A DNA stretch of 64,000 nt from Myrica gale (taxonomy: Eukaryota > Streptophyta > Magnoliopsida > Fagales > Myricaceae): assembly GCA_963930655.1 (NCBI GenBank), contig OZ005621.1:7179001-7243000 (forward strand), written 5' to 3'. Positions within the stretch are counted from its first letter, which is position 1; every line of letters begins with the position of its first letter. Below the pieces are notes generated by a model. That model was given only the letters and a program-made list of their open reading frames with translations. It was not told where the DNA came from and did not search any database. Both the position numbers and the translations under genes were made by a program. Below, piece after piece: positions 24,083 through 34,999 of this stretch.

Positions 24083-26000
24083 TCAGGAACTTGTCTGTAG
24101 CCATTTTTTATCCGTATCTGGGTATGCTGTTGCAACAGGCACAATTATATTGCTTAGGAGATGTGCAAACAGCCACAGTATTTCCACAATTAAGACTCTT
24201 CCATGTCTCGTAGTGCATAGCAAAGGCATGATTTTCTTAAACACAACAGCATGAGTTTGGCAAACAAGGAACTAATATTATTGTAACCAAAAGCGTGGAA
24301 AAAGATCACGAAAAAAGCATGAAAAAAAAGATTGTACTGATATTTTTTGTGTTAATGTAAGAGGAGTAATATTGATCATAATAACAGAAGGTTTGATATG
24401 CTCCAAAAACAACAGAAGAGGTAAGCACAAAGAAGCATAAAAAAGAGCCAGGGAGGCTTTAAGGAATTATTTCTGTTTAAAATTGTGTGCAAGCTTACTG
24501 AAGATTTTCATCATGCGAAATTAGGAATATCTCTAAAACTACATACGTTGCCAGTCTGATCTGCTGAAAATTCTCCAGGTGTGGAAAGAACCAGCTTCAT
24601 GCCCTCTTGAAATAACTCTGCTTGCTAGGAGTGACTTCCTCAGATTTCTCAAACAACTCCTTGCAACTTAAAGACAAGCAGATTTTTAAGGTCAGTATGT
24701 ATTAGCGGTTCTAAAAAAGAGAATAGATTGCAGAAAAAGTCATATCCTGAATAAGATTGATATAATTCAGTGGGATAAACCACTCAAAAGATATCAAAGC
24801 TGTACCCAAATCCTTGAGAGTAATGTTACTCATCAGTTTAAAAGACAATACCATTTTCTTTTCTGCTGATGAATAAGACCGCATTATATTACACAACCTT
24901 GAGTTGGAAATTGGTTTAAAGGTGAGGCAGCAAGCTCTGTAAGAGTTCTCAATTTGGGACCAAGAAAAAATTCCACTATCAGTGGTTAGATAGAGTACAT
25001 TAAATTTACAGCTTATCCACTCATAATTTCATCTCCCAGGCAAGCAGATCACACCTATGAATCCTGCCTGTCTGTTATAAACTATATACATTCAGTTCTT
25101 GAGACATGCCAGCAGTTAAACATATAGAGAGATTCGGAAGACTAGTTGTTATATGGAGTGCCCGCATGTGGATGGTAGCCACACGGATGACTATTAATCG
25201 GCCACAGTTCGTGTACCCAAATGACCTGTTTAGCTTATCCCAGCTCCCTCCGTAGCTTATAACCACACCAAAACAACTCTAACTTTGGACCAAAGCTCTT
25301 CTTTTGAGTTTAAAGGAGCCTAAGTAAGCAATCAAAAGGTTTGCTTCTTCGCTACTTCTAAGAAACCCATGCAGCACGAAAGAATTCTGGTTTAAACACC
25401 AAGCAATCCTACCAAACCCAGCCATGAAATCATAGAAGTAATCCCCATTTTTACAAAAAAGAACTACATGTGGTGCACATAACTGAAACCAAAGTAGACA
25501 GACCAGCCACATTGTATTCATCATTTGCTTCTACGCATACTTAAACGGCATTACAAATTATCACTCCTCCATATTTAACCTTCCAAAACCTAAACAAACA
25601 CTGATTAAAATTTTGACGAAGAAAATGTTTCTCATAATAGGCTAAAACCAAACAAATTGCTCCGGATAATAGCGAAAGTAAAAATATGATTCCAGTTAAA
25701 ACTCCTATTTATATGCATAAAGCAATCTTTTTTCTTTAACCTTCAAATTGAAGGATCGTACGAGACGCATACCCGCAAAAGGGCGTAGAATTAAAAATTG
25801 GACGCCCAATCAGTACTTGATGGTGCTTCAATTTCCTAGCGAAAATAGACAAATTCGGAGAAAAATTGGAGTAAAGGTAAGGCAGGGTGTAAGAAAATCT
25901 GAGCAGTTTGCGGAGAGGAAGAGGAAGAAGAACGAGCTGGATCGGTTTTCGAATCGCGCGAGTCGCGACTCGTGAGTGGGATGGCTGGGTGACAAACTCG
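24083..26000 (-). other. 5' leader and intron region of the hAT-derived gene
   Basis: No coding exon was recognised upstream of the first BED finger. A GC-rich block near 25850-25990 probably contains the first noncoding exon and promoter. The rest looks like 5' UTR intron. The assignment rests on position and composition. Confidence 0.45.
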
Positions 26001-26618
26001 ACCCGCCCGTCTTTTAGGGTTTCTACTCGATTCCAATTTTAATTTTAATTTTAATTTTTTTAGTTTTTTTTTCATATTTTACAGTTAGCTTATACCGGGA
26101 GTAACTACCTATAAATAACTCACAAAACGAAAATCTACGCGCCAGGGGCTGGCGGAATGTAAGCTCTCTGACGGTTGTGTTCCGCACGCTCCCTTAAGAG
26201 AGCGTATCCTCCAACTTTTATTCATTTATTCCAAGGACCCGCCTAGTCTCGAGAATCTTGGTGAGTCGGCTCAGTGGGCCACCAACACACAAAAGCCAGC
26301 AAGGATTTGTCTCGGTGACCGAGTCCCTCCCCACCCGAGTTCGTTCGAGAGCTGAATTATTATCCAATTTGGTAAGTTGACTCAGTGGCACTCGTAAAAT
26401 TATTCAAACTGATATCTAGATTTCAATTTTCACGTCTTTTACAAGTGCCTCTGAGGTTGTTCTGCTTAAACATCATGCTTGAGAAATGGAACAACATTCG
26501 ATGATCTTGGTCAAGGTCGAGCAATATGATTTTTGTTCAGGTAACACATAAAGATTTATTTGAACAGGGAGAATCCCATAAAGCGATCATATCATACATA
26601 CATGATACAACACACAGG
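26001..26618. other. Intergenic spacer
   Basis: About 0.6 kb between the hAT-derived gene promoter and the end of the PPR pseudogene. A run of ATTTTA units lies near 26035-26060. No gene was seen. Confidence 0.5.
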
Positions 26619-28475
26619 TTACCAGTAATCTTTACAGGAACACTCTCCATTACAAAAATGGTGGAACCGGTTCCTATCCCTGAAAATTATCTGACGATTG
26701 TAAACCTTTGAGATGTGCTTAGTTGCATTGTGACAATCTTGGTAGACTCGCAGATTCTTTGATAAACGAAGAGTGTCTCCTCGTTTAGTCTTCAGCAGGC
26801 CAAAGACAATTGCTAGTTTTTCACTGTGGAAGTACAGGGGCTTCTCTTTATCCTCCTCTTCCTCGTCAACCTCATAATGTGATACTCCGTCAGTGTCCGG
26901 TACATAGCCAATAGATTTTATGCGTTCTAACATCTAGTCAACTTGGACATAAATCTCTGCAGCTTGAGGATGAGCCCTTCCCCCTGCAATGAATTCATTG
27001 AGGACGCCCTCGAATTTGATTAAGGAAAAACCGGGAGCCTTCTTCACTCTCCTGTCATTCACTAGCTTCCTCACATTTGCGACATCTTCCCATCTACCAG
27101 CATTGGCATATAAGTTTGCCAATAACACATATCGTCCACTGTTATTAGGTTCCAGTTCAATTACTTTCTTCCCTATTTGGTCTCCCAACTCAACATTTCC
27201 ATGGATTTTACAAGCTCCAAGGAGAGCACCCAAGACGCCTGCGTCAGGGCTGATGGGCATCTCATTGATAAGCCTTCTTGCTTCCTCCAGAGTTCCAGCC
27301 CTTCCGAGCAGATCAACCATACAACCAAAATGTTGTGTTCAGGGCTCAATACCATGAACTTCAACCATGTTATGGAAGTAATGCCGCCCCTCATCAACTA
27401 ACCCTGAATGAGCGCACGCACTGAGGAGATTAACGAAAGTGATGATATCAGGAGCTACCATCTCCGTCTCCATCTCCTTAAAGAGCTTAATGGCAGCCTC
27501 TCCTTTACCATGCATTGCTAGACCCCCAATCATGCAATTCCACGAAGAAATCCGGGCAAGTCATTGAAAACCTCAAAAGCCATCTCCAGGCAACCACATT
27601 TACAATACATGTCAATAACAGTGCAAGTTTTGAGTCCAATTCAATCCCACTTTTCTTTATATAACCATGCATCCATTTTCCTTGCTCTAAAGCTCCTAAT
27701 CCTGTACAAGCTGACAACATACTAGCAGTAACAAACTTATCCATCACCACTTTTTCTGCTCGCATCCTATCAAATAGAGCGAATGCCTCATGAAAACGAT
27801 TGCTGTGGACATAGGCTGCAATCATGGCATTCCAAGAAACAGAGTTTCTATCAGGCATCTGCTCAAAAAGTTCAAAAGCCTCGTCAACAAGCCCCCACTG
27901 CGAGTACCCTGTAATCAAACTTGTCCAAGACACAACATCCCGCACAAGCATCTTATCAAAGACCGGAAACTCACGTACATATAATTCAAATTGTTTTGAC
28001 AAAACCCATCCGCTTCAAACCCGAATTTCACAACATGGGCATGGACTTGTTTCCCTTCCTCAGTAGCATCATTCGTCGCTACAAGCTCTTATAACGGCAG
28101 GGAAGGTATACCTATTGGGCGAAACAGATCCTTGTAACATTTGTGAATATCACGGAATGCAATTTCTGGGGAGTTGTAATTGCTTGTAACCTCTCATTAT
28201 GGTATTGTAAACAAATGCATCAGGGTGGGGCATTGAATCAAAAACTTGGAGAGCATAGCCGAGGTCGCCATTCCTGGATATTGCACAAAACTGATGACTC
28301 GGCCCATGGCATCGTTGTCGGCTGAAAGGCCCAGTCGGATGAGTTGGGAGTGATATTGCTTGAGCTCAGCCATGGTTGAGCATGAGCCGAGGCCATGCAA
28401 CGGTGAAACGTGCGAACTGGTGGAGCTTACAGACTTTGGGGAGGCTTGAAGGAGCTGAAGGAGGTCATTTTCTTT
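26619..28475 (-). pseudogene. PLS-DYW pentatricopeptide repeat (PPR) protein, decayed pseudogene
   Basis: Intact members are organelle RNA-editing factors. Recognisable PPR units run across the span (VVSWTSLITGYSQWGLVDEA, SWNAMIAAYVHSNRF, MIGGLAMHGKGEAAIKLF). E/E+ motifs (MVDLLGRAGTLEEARRLI) follow, and then a C-terminal DYW domain ending CSCKDYW at 26619. The reading frame is broken many times. There is a TGA after CIP near 28155. Another TGA follows HGIEP near 27340, apparently from CGA. A TAG lies between YVQVD and MLERIK near 26935, apparently from GAG. Frameshifts lie near 28290, 28075, 27970, 27620 and 27545, and the 5' end is also out of frame. No splicing scheme restores it. The protein text is otherwise well preserved, so inactivation may be fairly recent. 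A retroposon lies about 45 bp upstream. Confidence 0.9.
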
Positions 28476-28516
28476 GTGAGGTTCCCCGAGGATTGAGGAT
28501 CATTGACTTGTTAACC

Positions 28517-29445
28517 CTTTTTTTTTCTCCAGATCATTTTCCAAATCGGAACTGAAATACACAGACCAGGTGAAAAAAGCCAGCGGGATCCTAAAAAGGA
28601 TCGGAGGAAGCCACTATATGCTTCATGCTAGGCAGTGGGAGCGGTGACCGGACATAGTAGAAGATGCTACTAGGACCTAAGCTTGCCAGCAAATAATGCA
28701 CCACAACCCGGTACAGAAAGCTCAAACAAAGGCGGACAAAAGATCCATAAAGGATCGGAAAAGCTCACGCAGGAGCCGGACCAAAACACACCTACACAAA
28801 ATACAGACCAACACAACAACCAACAACAACAACAACCACCAAACAGAGACAGAATCAGCACCACTGCCACCAAACGAGCAGAGAGGCCGAGCCACCGCCA
28901 GCGCAAGGAGAAGCACCAGGCGCATGTACACCACGCGCCCCCAGAAGGCAGCAAGGAGGTGCTGGGCTCGCCAAAGAGCCAAAGAGTGCAGGCCTAGCCA
29001 GGCGGCGTGTGGCCGCAAAAACCGTCGAAAACCGCTTGAATAGTGAGTATAGTGACGGGCGGGTGAGATCCGCGCTGGCGCGTGTCGTGCGTGAGACTTC
29101 ACGCACCGTCCGATGGGAGCGGGGCCGGTACCGTTGTGCTCGGCTGGAGGAGTAGACGACATTGAGCAAGGTTGTGGCCACCAATGATGCACAGAAACAC
29201 CGAGATCTACCGTCAAGGTTCCGAACAAAAAAAGGGGGAAGAGAAGAAGAGGAAGGAGGGGGGTGGAGGAGAAGGAGGGGAAGGCAGAGAAGAAAGGAAG
29301 GGAGGGGAAAGAGAAAGGAGAGAGGGGGAAGGAGGGTGGGGGCGGCAACAGGAGGAGCCGGAGCTCCTCCCGCCGCCAGAAAGCCAGGGAGAAAAGGGGG
29401 GACGCAAAGGCTGGGGAAGGAAAGTTCGAGAGAGAGAAAAAAAAG
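28517..29445 (-). mobile_element. LINE-related non-autonomous retroposon, copy 2, with 12-bp TSD
   Basis: Flanked by GACTTGTTAACC (28505-28516) and GACGTGTTAACC (29446-29457), 12 bp with one mismatch. On the minus strand it starts with CTTTTTTTTCTCTCTCTCG, is pyrimidine- and GC-rich, and ends in GGAG plus about 9 A. It shares several blocks with copy 1 at 5440-6302, for example the segment around TACTATGTCCGG and the TTTCTGGCGGNGGGAGG block. Both copies lie on the minus strand. The long frames inside (for example 28722-29495 minus) are composition artefacts. It sits directly 5' of the PPR pseudogene. Confidence 0.7.
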
Positions 29446-29579
29446 GACGTGTTAACCGTATGGTTCATATATTCTTCGCCTATATTTTGGTACATAAGGC
29501 GACATTTTACTTATAAAGCCTTTGGACGACTGCCGTTTTCAATCTCCCACAAACTTCAAATCGGTCTCTAGCTGGGAAA

Positions 29580-30700
29580 ACCCACCAAAAGTCTCGTAAA
29601 AGGTTGTCTAATGACTGGCAGTAGGATTTTGGCAAAAGAAAATTAGTCATCAAATATGAAGGGATGACATTTTGAATTTCCATCCAAAAATTTTCTTCAG
29701 CTCTAATTACACTTACCTTTCTGACCTTAAAGTACCAAATGGTAGCCCCAAATATTTTTCAGGTATATTTATTACAAGAAAGCCCACAAAATCGGACCGG
29801 ATTTGTGGTCCAGTCCGATCTTGATTGTGAAATCCGATCCAGTCCAGACATTTTGCAAAAACGGTGTGGACTAGACCGGACCGGATTTATTAATATAAAT
29901 AAAAAATGTTTTTTTTATATTTTTTTAATACAAATTACAAACTTAACAAGTTTTAATTTTAACCTAAATTAAAACTATGTGTTTTGTCATTTCCTTCTCC
30001 CTTCGAAATTAACCTAAAAAAATAATAAAAAAATGAAATTAGTCTGGACCGAACCGGACTTATAAGTGGTCCGATCCGACTCTCTATATAAGCACAACCG
30101 GAAAATCCGGTATGAATTTTCGGTTGCGCAACCCTACACTATACTAAAGAATATTAATTATTTGGTTTGGTTAAACTGTTGTCCTGACCAGCACATATAT
30201 TGTCTAGGATTCCATTAATTCTCTTTGTCTGCAATTCATAAGTCCTTCCAATAAATCATTGTCATCTGCAAATAGTAAATGAGGTATGGAAGTGGCATTA
30301 CAAAAAATTTGAATTTCACAGAGGAAAACCCCGGTCTTCAGCTCTCATGATAGCAAGGGGGAGAGTGGATCCCCTTGTCTTAGTTCTCGAGTTGCTTTGA
30401 ATAAGCCATATAAATTTTGGTTTAGCAATATTAGTATGAACAGTAGCTATGCATTAGGGAATGAGCTGCACCCATTTCTCAATGAATCCAAATCTCTGAA
30501 GGGCTGCCAATTAAAAAAGCTCCGCTCCATCTTGTCCTAACCTTTCTCCGTATCCACTTTTAACACCATGAGTCCACAACGGCTCCTTCAATTTTTCACA
30601 GTGGGAAATATTTCATGGGCAATAAGATTTAAGAAATCCTCATAAGAACACGTGGCCGATATCACCAGCAGAGAGACTACACGCAAGCAAAACGCATTAC
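29580..30700 (-). mobile_element. Degraded L1-type LINE reverse-transcriptase relic, interrupted by another repeat
   Basis: On the minus strand, traces of plant L1 reverse transcriptase are readable with many stops and shifts. They include a region like VLKVDTEKG...WSF near 30540-30490, then RQGDPLSP (about 30390-30365), the LLFADD-like segment near 30270, and KYLGLPFG near 29735. The order is correct for one LINE read right to left. A GC-palindrome-rich repeat (about 29770-30135) splits it. Confidence 0.6.
29770..30135. repeat. CCGGA-rich interspersed repeat inserted in the LINE relic
   Basis: Many copies of CGGACCGGA, TCCGGT and GTCCGATCC occur around an AT-rich middle, and it ends GGTTGCGCAACCCTA. 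Similar CCGGACCGG-rich repeats are common in plant genomes. The class was not determined and no clear TSD was seen. Confidence 0.45.
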
Positions 30701-30903
30701 CTAAAGCTGGAGTAAGTTAACATATGATTGGATATAGAGTGGTGCCCAAGTCTACCATTGACCGAAAAAATACATGGCTCTCCCAAGTACGTACCAGACA
30801 ACTTAAAAAATTCCAGCATGCCTTACAATATAACAGTAACAGTGACATCAATCAGTTGCTTTGCTGCTTATTTGATGATCTGCTGTCACCTACTTTTGCC
30901 CAG

Positions 30904-31293
30904 GAGAAATGCTGGGCGTCCCGCCCGCGTCCCGCCCTCGTCCCGCTGGGCTGACGTGGCGGGACGCCCAGCACACTTAAGTGACAAACATAAACCGGAG
31001 GGAGGTATGCTGGGCTTTGTATTATTCGGCATAAATTTTTTAGACCGGACCGACTGTGGTTATATCTCCAGACTCCCGCGATGGGATCTCTTCGTTTTCA
31101 AAATAAAAAACCCTAACCCAGCCCCCTTTGTGCACTTGAACTCGCGCCACCCAGCTTGAGCACTCCCTCTTCGACCCAAGAGCTGACCAACGTCTCCAAC
31201 CTCATCGTGGTGCGAGAGATACAAATCCTCACCGTGGTGTCTCGCAGTCAAAGACGTTGCTCATCTTAGTGTCTCCCTCGATCCCATCGCCGG
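30904..31293 (+). repeat. Left terminal inverted repeat of the MULE
   Basis: Pairs with 40268-40646. Shared blocks in order include AATGCTGGGC.TCCCGCC, GACGTGGCG, CTCCCGCGAT, CCCCTTTGTGC.CTTGAAC, CCAAGAGCTGACCAACGTCT and TCCCTCGATCCCAT. Indels separate the blocks. As in other MULEs it probably holds the promoter for rightward transcription. A GTAAGT donor at about 31372 may end a first noncoding exon. Confidence 0.85.
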
Positions 31294-32579
31294 TGTTGCC
31301 AGCTCTCAACGATTTCCGGCGAGCTGTATCCCCTAATTTGAAGCAAGCAACGAAATCCCTCCAAATTTTCGGTAAGTCATCTGCCCTCTACCGGGTTTTG
31401 TTTAATCTAGAAACTCGAATGAGTTATGTTTCCCTGTTCATGGTCTTTGTCCAAATATGTGTTCGTTTTTGCCACCTTATAGGCCATTATCTTCTTCTTT
31501 CCTCCAATAGAGAGGTGGGAATGTCTTGTTGTACTCTGAGGGCCGAGGCTCGTGAATCGTGATCATGTGCTAAATGTCCATGTATTCCTCTCTTGGAGAT
31601 TGTATTAGTGTCAGGTTTTTGGCTGGGCCATGTGACCTGTCTCACCTCTTCAGCTTACAGATAAGGCTTTGAAATTCTCACCAACATTTATTTACCAAAA
31701 GTTTAAATCCAGAACATCATTTGCACTAGTCGGATATCATCACGTATCATGCAGTTGGCGACTTCTTTGCTAATTTATAACTTCAAATGTTCATTACCTT
31801 TTCTGAATCAATACTTTTATTTTCATTTTATATACGTTTCAGAAAGAAAATTATGGTAGTATCTCATTCCGATGCTTTCCACATCCAAAAGATCAATTAC
31901 TTTGTACACAGATTATTAGATCTACCAGGACCAAATTAAGCTTAATTACCATATTTATATTCCCTGTACCAATGCTTTGCGCAAGTTAGTCCCCGTGATC
32001 CTTAAATAAACTTAGTGGTTGGGGGAGAGGTGGCACTGGCAGACGTTGCTTCTGTTTAGAAATCTCAGGGAGTATTGATTTGTTGATCTGATGGGAATAT
32101 ATCTGGAGTGTCTCTGCTAAAGATAACGAAATGTGTCTGTCGGAAACACCAGTGAGGTTTTTCATACATGTTAGAGCTCTGTCTGGGCGTTTTCTAGTTG
32201 ACGTTGGATTCCATCCAATCTGCACATGTGGCGATGTTGTGACGAAGGGAGGGCTGTATGTTGTAGTTTTAGGAAATATGGATAAGTGCATGTCAGTTTG
32301 GTTTTTCCTTTGCTATGTTATCACTTTGGGCAAATTGGTGTGCATCTTTGTGTGTGCCAGTGTTGTAAAATGTTGAACCTCTGTATGAACTGCGCAATGA
32401 GAGAAAAAAAATATCATTTGTACCCCAATGTGATCCTTCAGTTAATTTTCTGTGAATTGTCACTCATTATAGCTTGCTCATATTTCGAATAAGTAAGTGC
32501 TTAGGGTTGATTAGTTTATTTACATCAATGTTCTTCATCATTAGTAGAAGCTTGCCTCATTTAACCTCTTTCTGTACAG

Positions 32580-32820
32580 AAACCAGCATGGGAGAAGGCG
32601 GCAAAAAGAATCAGGGAAAGGTTTTTCTCTTCTCAGCTTATTGTGTTTCCTGTACTTATGAATTTTATGTATACTACTTTCTCAACTCATATGTGACATA
32701 GATTTAGAAGCCTTACCTATCATCTCCTCGAATCTCTATGTTCAGATATGATCCAGAGTTGGATGGGCGGATTCTTTTGGGAAAGGTAGATTGCACTGAA
32801 GAACCTGACTTGTGTAGAAG
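32580..32820 (+). pseudogene. Captured fragment of a PDI-like 5-3/5-4 thioredoxin-fold protein gene
   Basis: Two exon pieces keep their splice sites. One is 32580-32620 (AG before, GT after; reads KPAWEKAAKRIRE). The other is 32746-32820 (AG before, GT after; reads YDPELDGRILLGKVDCTEEP, then DLCRR), and the split Arg codon is preserved across the intron. This matches the segment just after the CxxC-like site of the PDIL5-3/5-4 family (ER membrane disulfide isomerase-like). The upstream and downstream exons are absent, so it is a partial genomic copy with its intron. Confidence 0.75.
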
Positions 32821-33222
32821 GTACTTTCTTGATTTATATCTTCTTATTTGCAGGTTTCTTTACAGTTGGCAATATATAAAGTCAGGGTTTGTCCCCACAT
32901 TTTCGATTAGCTTTATGTGAAAATCTGTAGTTTATACATATGATTCCATTTTTCTCAGACAACAGACAGTGGATTTGGGTATCCATCAATTTGAATTTTC
33001 CGTAAAGGAAGTAATATTAGGTAAATAGTTTTATTGTTCACCCATACTATCACTTTCGTCTGATGTTTCTTTTTGCTTGCATACATTTGGGTAAATAGTT
33101 TTCTTGTGCAGTGTGCCTATTTAGTGCGTAAAGGAAGTAATAGTTTTCTTGTGCAGTGTTCCTATTTAGTATCGTGTGGAGTGCAAACTAAGCAGACTTT
33201 ATTTTCCAACCTGGACTTCACA

Positions 33223-33725
33223 ATGGCACCACGACAGTGTCGATGCAAGCTCCCAGTCCAAGAAAGGACTTCGTGGACAACGCAAAATCCCGGTCGACGG
33301 TATTTTACATGCGGGCTAGACGTCGACCATTCGGTGAGTAATACATGGTGAATCTGCAATTATATTCAACATTTTGTCTGCTTTGCTTAAAACCCAATTG
33401 AGGATGTCACAATCTGTCCACTTGTCTTTTGTAGGGGAGAACGCGTTGTGGTTTTTTCGAATGGGTAGATGTTGAGACGTCGAAGCGGGACCCGGCCGAA
33501 TATGTCCCCCTATTGAACCGCAAGATTCAGCGGCTGTTGTCCGATTTGAAGATGAAGGATAATGAGCTGCAAAGGCTCGAAGCGGAGAACCATATGCTCA
33601 GGGTGGAAAACCATATGCTCAAGAAGGATCCTGAGTTGGAGAGGATGAGGGAGGAAATAGTCTTAGGATTAGCTGCCTTTGGTTTGGCAGAGAAAACCAA
33701 ACCCTCATCCTCATCCTCATCTTAA
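33223..33725 (+). CDS. Small GRF-type zinc finger / coiled-coil protein encoded by the MULE
   Basis: Two coding exons, 33223-33333 and 33435-33725 (GT-AG intron), give 133 residues in one frame with an ATG and a TAA. Residues 1-50 hold a GRF-type zinc finger: CRC at 6-8, RYFTC near 26-30, then RCGFFEWVD. Residues about 60-110 form a leucine-rich coiled coil (LNRKIQRLLSDLKMKDNELQ, with a repeated ENHMLRV/ENHMLKK) and the tail is Ser-rich. GRF fingers bind nucleic acid in DNA-repair and topoisomerase proteins, and plants have many small GRF/coiled-coil genes. Its intact frame inside the transposon suggests either an accessory protein of the element or a captured whole gene. Function not known. 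Confidence 0.8.
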
Positions 33726-33960
33726 TTTGTAATTTGAGGGTCTCGATAAATGTAGATTACCCTCGCACTTTTGTATCTAATATGTAATTTGATCTTAATA
33801 TGTAATGTAGGTCTCCGCTATATGTATGAGAAAAAGATAGTCAGTGCAATTTGCCAGTCTCCTTGCTTTGTGGCGTGCACATGGCAATTTAAGCTTGTAA
33901 TGATGTTTCAAATTGCCTATTATATGTTTAGCTGATAGGTTCGATGATTTTTCCATGCAG

Positions 33961-34120
33961 GGTCAAAACTGCCGGCAAGTTAGAATATAAGAACATCTCT
34001 TCTGGATTTGGGGTTTTGCTGAAGGAGCAGGGAGTTCGAGGTTTCTTTAGGGGTTGGGCGCCCACTTTGCTTGTCAGATGGATTGCCCAAGTTTGTGAAG
34101 TCCGAAGGAGCTCTTGGGTA
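33961..34120 (+). pseudogene. Captured, internally deleted fragment of a mitochondrial phosphate carrier gene (PHT3/MPT type)
   Basis: After a CAG acceptor the sequence reads VKTAGKLEYKNISSGFGVLL, then KEQGVRGFFRGWAPTLL, a repeat-2 segment of the mitochondrial phosphate carrier. It then switches within TTGCTTGTCAG to a later part of the same protein, LSDGLPKFVKSEGALG, in another frame, followed by a GT. The missing middle and the frame change show an internal deletion, so no functional carrier can be made. Confidence 0.75.
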
Positions 34121-34502
34121 TGAAACTTTTATGAAATACTCTGTGTTTGTTATGTGGTAGCTGTGGAATATAATGCTCCTATGATTTGTAATATAATACC
34201 CCTCTGTCTTAAGCAACATTCTCAGTCATTGGTTTTAATCTGAGTCCAAGTTTTATATATATAAAATAACGATCAAGGGTTGTTAACTCTTGTAGCATTC
34301 TGTTTTTCTTTTCTGAAGAGAGAAGAAAATGAATGTTTTGTTAGAAATTCTTGTGGCAATTTTGTGCAATTGGGTTAGTCTTGTGATGAGGGCTCTTGAA
34401 CGAGTCTCATTTTAGCCCTTTCCAAAAGATTAGTGATGACTTCTTTTATGCTTTCTGTTGCAGTTTGATGAATCCTTCTTCTGTGTTGTACGTTGTCTAC
34501 AG

Positions 34503-34960
34503 ATGATTATGTATATGATCTTTACATTGTAAACAATGGCATGGACATAATTCATCAAGATGCTTCAAACCCATTTCCTCTGTAAGAATATTCTGGATTT
34601 GTTTTCTTTTTTCTTTTTATTTTGGCTATATTCTGGATTTGCTGAGTTCCTCTTATTCTGTTTCTTCCTTAAGTTGATGTGTTGAATCCCTGTCCTCGTG
34701 GTGAAGACAAAATCCACAAAACCACCGAGGTACAGAGAGCGTTGGTTTTATCTTCATCACTAAATTCATATGTATTTCTTTTATCTTTTATGGTCCTTTA
34801 ATTCTCTTGGTCTGTTCTCAGCCGAAGATAATCCTCTAAATGATTATCCAGATGAGATATCTGAAGAGGAAGGGGAAGGGAAGAGGAAATGAAAGGGGAT
34901 AGTGATGAGATATCCAGATGATGCTGCTAATGATGCTGTTAGTGATGGTGAAGATTGGAA
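34503..34960 (+). pseudogene. Captured fragment resembling RDM4/IWR1 (RNA polymerase assembly, RNA-directed DNA methylation)
   Basis: One exon-like block (about 34503-34581) reads DYVYDLYIVNNGMD then NPFPL before a GT. A later block after a CAG at 34821 reads AEDNPLNDYPDEISEEEGEG and breaks at a TGA. The YVYDxY motif followed by an acidic AED-NP-NDYPDE stretch is characteristic of the IWR1/RDM4 family, which helps assemble or import RNA polymerase II and the plant polymerases of the DNA-methylation pathway. Order and orientation match one gene; the rest is missing. The match is from memory of the motif. Confidence 0.65.
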
Positions 34961-34999
34961 ATCGTCTCATCGATGAGCATCAGTTTTTTATGGACATGA

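Noticed and set aside
28670..29571. Frame of 257 codons (minus) and several Lys/Glu/Gly-rich frames (plus)
   Set aside because: Low-complexity consequence of the purine/pyrimidine skew in retroposon copy 2; no domain and no conservation with copy 1 at protein level.
31986..32376. Opposite-strand frames of 81-101 codons in the MULE left part
   Set aside because: Possibly another captured fragment, but no family was recognised on either strand and no consistent splice structure could be shown.
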